In this document: positions 31,814 through 33,486 of the stretch, piece by piece
Layout of the letters: each line of letters opens with the position of its first letter
Position numbering within the stretch: the first letter of the stretch is position 1
Assembly: GCA_964642175.1 (NCBI GenBank)
Contig: CAZXOK010000012.1
Span: forward strand, 1 to 33,486
Length of the DNA: 33,486 nucleotides
Origin: JANQGG01 sp964642175
GTDB taxonomy: Bacteria > Bacteroidota > Chlorobiia > Chlorobiales > Chloroherpetonaceae
Direction of reading: 5' to 3'
Translations under genes and position numbers: made by a program
Notes under the pieces: model-generated
Told to the model about the DNA's origin: nothing
Seen by the model: the letters and a program-made list of their open reading frames with translations, nothing else
Database searches by the model: none

Positions 31814-32182
31814 ATGAATGAATTTATGAAAAATTATGCAAGAGTAGTTCAGAACATAAATAAGATTGACAACAGTCCCCTAAATATAAGTATAGATTTA
31901 GAATTAATTAAACGATATTTTCTTAAAGAAATAGTATTATTAAACGATAAGTTCAATTCTGTTACAAAAACCTATGGGGCTTGGAGATATAGAGACTACA
32001 AAAATAAAAGTATAGAATACATCCCGGAAAATGATGTAGAAAGACATCGAGATGCTGATAAACTCGCTTCTTTTTTGAGCGGCAGTGTTAAATATCCGCG
32101 GGGTTTGACAAGATATAGACATATACTTCCTGAGCTTCCGTACGTTTGGGGAATATTGTCAATAAACGGAGACATCCGGTGA
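31814..32182 (+). CDS. Hypothetical protein, paralogue of the gene at 32674
   Basis: 122 residues from ATG at 31814, chosen for GGAGAGAG at 31804-31811; an ATG at 31802 would place that site inside the gene. The C-terminal half ELPYVWGILSINGDI matches EVQYAWGLLNLTGDI in the 32674 gene, and LIKRYFLKEIVLLNDKFNSV aligns with LVKSYLYCEKKIGRMYNFVP. Trp/Tyr-rich mixed structure, no catalytic motif. An inverted repeat CCATTT/AAATGG (31791-31805) reaches into the ribosome site and might limit translation. Confidence 0.6.
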   Translation: MNEFMKNYARVVQNINKIDNSPLNISIDLELIKRYFLKEIVLLNDKFNSVTKTYGAWRYRDYKNKSIEYIPENDVERHRDADKLASFLSGSVKYPRGLTRYRHILPELPYVWGILSINGDIR

Positions 32183-32191
32183 GGGAGAGTT

Positions 32192-32449
32192 ATGAGTAAA
32201 TTTATTGATTTGTGTGAAAATTACAAGATTTTTGTGTGTGACTATTTGTCCGAATATATTGAGTATAGTAAATATGTGTTATTAAAACGATGTGATGCGC
32301 ATCACATAGACGAATGTTACAGATGTGAATATTTGCGCGGTTGGGTGCCGGTAGAATCGGACGATGATATGTTGAGACTGTATCGAAAGATAATAATACC
32401 TTTTGCTTCTGATATGTATGATTACCGAGACGAGAATATAAAAGTATAA
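32192..32449 (+). CDS. Hypothetical small protein
   Basis: 85 residues, GAGGGAGAG upstream, nine bases after the previous stop. It starts MSKFIDLCENYKIFVCDYLS and includes CDAHHIDECYRCEYLRGW, a Cys/His cluster (C33, H36, H37, C41, C44) that might bind metal. No family recognised. A perfect 18-bp palindrome lies within it (32290-32307). A strong terminator follows 61 bases downstream, so it ends a three-gene unit. Confidence 0.55.
   Translation: MSKFIDLCENYKIFVCDYLSEYIEYSKYVLLKRCDAHHIDECYRCEYLRGWVPVESDDDMLRLYRKIIIPFASDMYDYRDENIKV
32290..32307. promoter_or_regulatory. Perfect 18-bp palindrome matching the CRP-type site pattern
   Basis: ATGTGATGCGCATCACAT is a perfect palindrome and contains TGTGA, six bases, TCACA, the consensus layout of CRP-family sites. 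It lies inside the coding frame of the 32192 gene, where the bases encode CDAHH. It could be coincidence constrained by the protein. Confidence 0.35.
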
Positions 32450-32510
32450 AATAAAGATATTTAAAAAATGTAGAAATTGAATACGAAATAGATTATGATT
32501 GATTAATTTT

Positions 32511-32549
32511 AAGGGCGGTGTGTGTATTGCGGGAGCCGCCCTTTTTTTT
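32511..32549 (+). terminator. Intrinsic terminator
   Basis: AAGGGCGG (32511-32518) pairs perfectly with CCGCCCTT (32536-32543), followed by a T-run to 32549. Loop of 17 bases. It ends the 31261-32449 gene group. The loop sequence GGTGTGTGTATTGCGGGA is repeated just after (32553-32570). Confidence 0.85.
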
Positions 32550-32592
32550 GGACGGTGTGTGTATTGCGGGAATTGGTAGTAGGTACTGCCCT

Positions 32593-32640
32593 TTGCCATA
32601 AAAAGATTTTGTAGTTCAGTTTTACCAAACAAACCGAGGA
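32593..32640 (+). repeat. Repeated intergenic element, copy B
   Basis: TTGCCATAAAAAGATTTTG, then TAGTTCAGTTTTACC and AAACAAACCGAGGA. It is near-identical to copy C at 32969 and similar to A (1036) and D (33131). It lies upstream of the gene at 32674. Confidence 0.8.
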
Positions 32641-32673
32641 AGGATACAAAAGATTAAAACCGGGAAGGATAGT

Positions 32674-32988
32674 ATGTTTGATTTAGCGCTCGTTAAGAGT
32701 TATCTCTACTGTGAGAAAAAAATAGGACGTATGTATAATTTTGTTCCCGACCGGGATGATGAACGGTGGGCATACTGGGTGAGAAGCAGCGGTAGAGTAG
32801 TAGTGTTGAGTAATAGTGTTGATATGTATGCCCACCGGCGGGCGGCATATATCAGTGACAGATTAAAGATTGTGATTGATTTCCCGGAAGTTTTGGTTAG
32901 TGAATTTCCCGAGGTTCAGTATGCCTGGGGACTGCTAAATTTGACCGGAGATATCCCGTCGGTGGTTACACTAAAAAAGATTTTGTAG
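32674..32988 (+). CDS. Hypothetical protein, paralogue of the gene at 31814
   Basis: 104 residues starting MFDLALVKSYLYCEKKIGRM. The region ending EVQYAWGLLNLTGDIPSVV aligns with the C-terminus of the 31814 gene. The last residues, LKKIL and the stop, are supplied by the repeated element copy C (32969), so the element truncates or extends this gene's end. GGGAAGGAT lies upstream. No known domain. A repeated cassette of small accessory genes is likely. Confidence 0.55.
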   Translation: MFDLALVKSYLYCEKKIGRMYNFVPDRDDERWAYWVRSSGRVVVLSNSVDMYAHRRAAYISDRLKIVIDFPEVLVSEFPEVQYAWGLLNLTGDIPSVVTLKKIL

Positions 32989-33020
32989 TTCAGTTTTACC
33001 AAACAAACCGAGGACAGGAA
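32969..33020 (+). repeat. Repeated intergenic element, copy C
   Basis: CTAAAAAAGATTTTGTAG, TTCAGTTTTACC and AAACAAACCGAGGACAGGAA, the second best conserved copy after B. Its start supplies the last codons and stop (KKIL, TAG) of the preceding gene. It precedes the small frame at 33085. Confidence 0.8.
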
Positions 33021-33045
33021 CCCTGAAAGAAAAAGGTATTTATTA

Positions 33046-33068
33046 GCCTCAGAAATGTTTTTTGAGGC
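33046..33068 (+). promoter_or_regulatory. Leader inverted repeat before the short frame
   Basis: GCCTCA (33046-33051) and TGAGGC (33063-33068) with an 11-base loop, ending 16 bases before the ATG at 33085. It could fold in the leader mRNA. Role unknown. Confidence 0.4.
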
Positions 33069-33084
33069 CGTGGAAGGAAAAAAA

Positions 33085-33147
33085 ATGAATTTGTTAAATG
33101 AAATAGTTCAAAAGTTTATAGAAAGTGATTCTAAAAAGATTTTGTAG
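33085..33147 (+). pseudogene. Truncated copy of the junction gene start
   Basis: 20 codons: MNLLNEIVQKFIESDSKKIL. NEIVQKFIES matches NEIVEIVNKFVES at the start of the gene at 33197. As in the 32674 gene, the last KKIL and stop come from the repeated element (copy D). GGAAGGA lies upstream. It looks like a short duplicate cut off by the element; a functional leader peptide is possible. Confidence 0.55.
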
Positions 33148-33165
33148 TGTTAAATAAAACAAATA
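33131..33165 (+). repeat. Repeated intergenic element, copy D (divergent)
   Basis: CTAAAAAGATTTTGTAGTG, then a diverged AAATAAAACAAATAG. Only the TAAAAAGATTTTGTAGT core is exact. It precedes the gene at 33197. Confidence 0.65.
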
Positions 33166-33196
33166 GTTAAAACAAAAAAACAACGAGGAGAAATGT

Positions 33197-33486
33197 ATGA
33201 ATGAAATTGTAGAAATAGTAAACAAATTTGTAGAATCCGGAACAGAGCAAATAAGAGCCAATACACTGTATAACAAATACTGTGAGTTGTGTGAAAGGAA
33301 GAACAGTGTTCCTGTTACTCAGACCCTATTTGGCCGGGAAGTAAAAAAACTGCTGAGAAGCAAGAAAAAAAGACGGGCTCTGGTATATTTTAACCCAGAA
33401 CATAACCCACCACGGGTTAATCCGGAACATAACCCAGAACATAACCCAGAACATACTGTAGTAAACCCAGAACATAACCCAGAACA
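33197..33486 (+). CDS. N-terminal part of putative replication initiator-like protein (continues at left end)
   Basis: ATG at 33197 with GAGGAG upstream. Residues ~18-64 (RANTLYNKYCELCERKNSVP, then VTQTLFGREVKKLL) match the helical pattern LYxxYxxWCExNGxxPLSxxxFGxxL of the winged-helix at the end of D5-type phage primases, a DNA-binding fold. A basic patch (RSKKKRRALVYF) follows, then NPEH repeats from residue ~66 to the window edge. It continues in frame with the 3-362 part: about 212 residues in total. The in-gene repeats lying between the DNA-binding and C-terminal domains recall lambda O. A repeat-bearing regulator is the alternative. Confidence 0.7.
   Translation, partial: MNEIVEIVNKFVESGTEQIRANTLYNKYCELCERKNSVPVTQTLFGREVKKLLRSKKKRRALVYFNPEHNPPRVNPEHNPEHNPEHTVVNPEHNPE
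33392..33486 (+). repeat. In-gene direct repeats, iteron-like (right part)
   Basis: AACCCAGAACAT units at 33392, 33431, 33443, 33464 and 33476, with diverged units at 33404 and 33419 and one full 21-bp unit at 33443-33463. The last 13 bases are identical to the first 13 of the window, so the array runs across both ends. Confidence 0.9.

Noticed and set aside
32282..32632. 116-codon - strand frame over the terminator
   Set aside because: It crosses the intrinsic terminator and lies opposite a supported gene.

Overview
This window reads as the essentially complete genome of a small tailed phage (short-tailed, podovirus-like, Caudoviricetes), or at least a contig holding its full virion module. 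The first and last 13 bases are identical. Merging them joins a right-end reading frame (33197 on) in frame to a left-end frame that stops at 362, giving one 639-nt gene. The molecule is therefore probably circular or circularly permuted, although the join falls inside a tandem repeat. Two 100-base runs of N mark assembly gaps, each inside a tandem repeat. The host cannot be named from sequence: the adaptor, tail and portal proteins resemble P22-like podoviruses, and no tRNA, integrase or host marker is visible.

Layout. (1) 33197-33486 plus 1-362: a gene with an N-terminal winged-helix-like domain, a tandem-repeat middle made of 21-bp and 12-bp units, and a C-terminal domain. (2) 363-720: a structured AT-rich non-coding region. 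(3) 722-4741, + strand: an overlapping early operon with a ribbon-helix-helix regulator, a P-loop NTPase, a split adenine methyltransferase whose halves are in swapped order, a decayed copy of one half, several unknown small genes and an HNH-AP2 endonuclease. (4) 4742-4907: a convergent intergenic region with two perfect inverted repeats. (5) 29650 down to 4908, - strand: the late operon, read as small terminase, unknown, large terminase, unknown, portal, scaffold, major capsid, decoration-like protein, small unknown, duplicated adaptor, short connector protein, P22 gp10-like tail protein, S74-chaperone protein, two internal-virion-like proteins, small structural protein, cold-shock protein, two long fibres, DNRLRE-type protein, and two small genes including a holin/XhlA-like membrane protein. 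(6) 29651-31146: non-coding, with a probable late promoter, A-tract hairpins, a G/T-rich minisatellite and a 92-bp tandem repeat. (7) 31147-33147, + strand: small unknown genes, two of them paralogues, linked by a repeated intergenic element.

How it fits together. The late operon encodes assembly and DNA packaging. The early operon probably regulates and modifies DNA. I find no DNA polymerase, helicase, RNA polymerase, integrase or recognisable endolysin. The best replication candidate is the junction gene: a DNA-binding domain followed by in-gene, two-helical-turn direct repeats and then an AT-rich structured region. This resembles the plan of lambda gene O and its origin and is the strongest lead here, but it is an inference.
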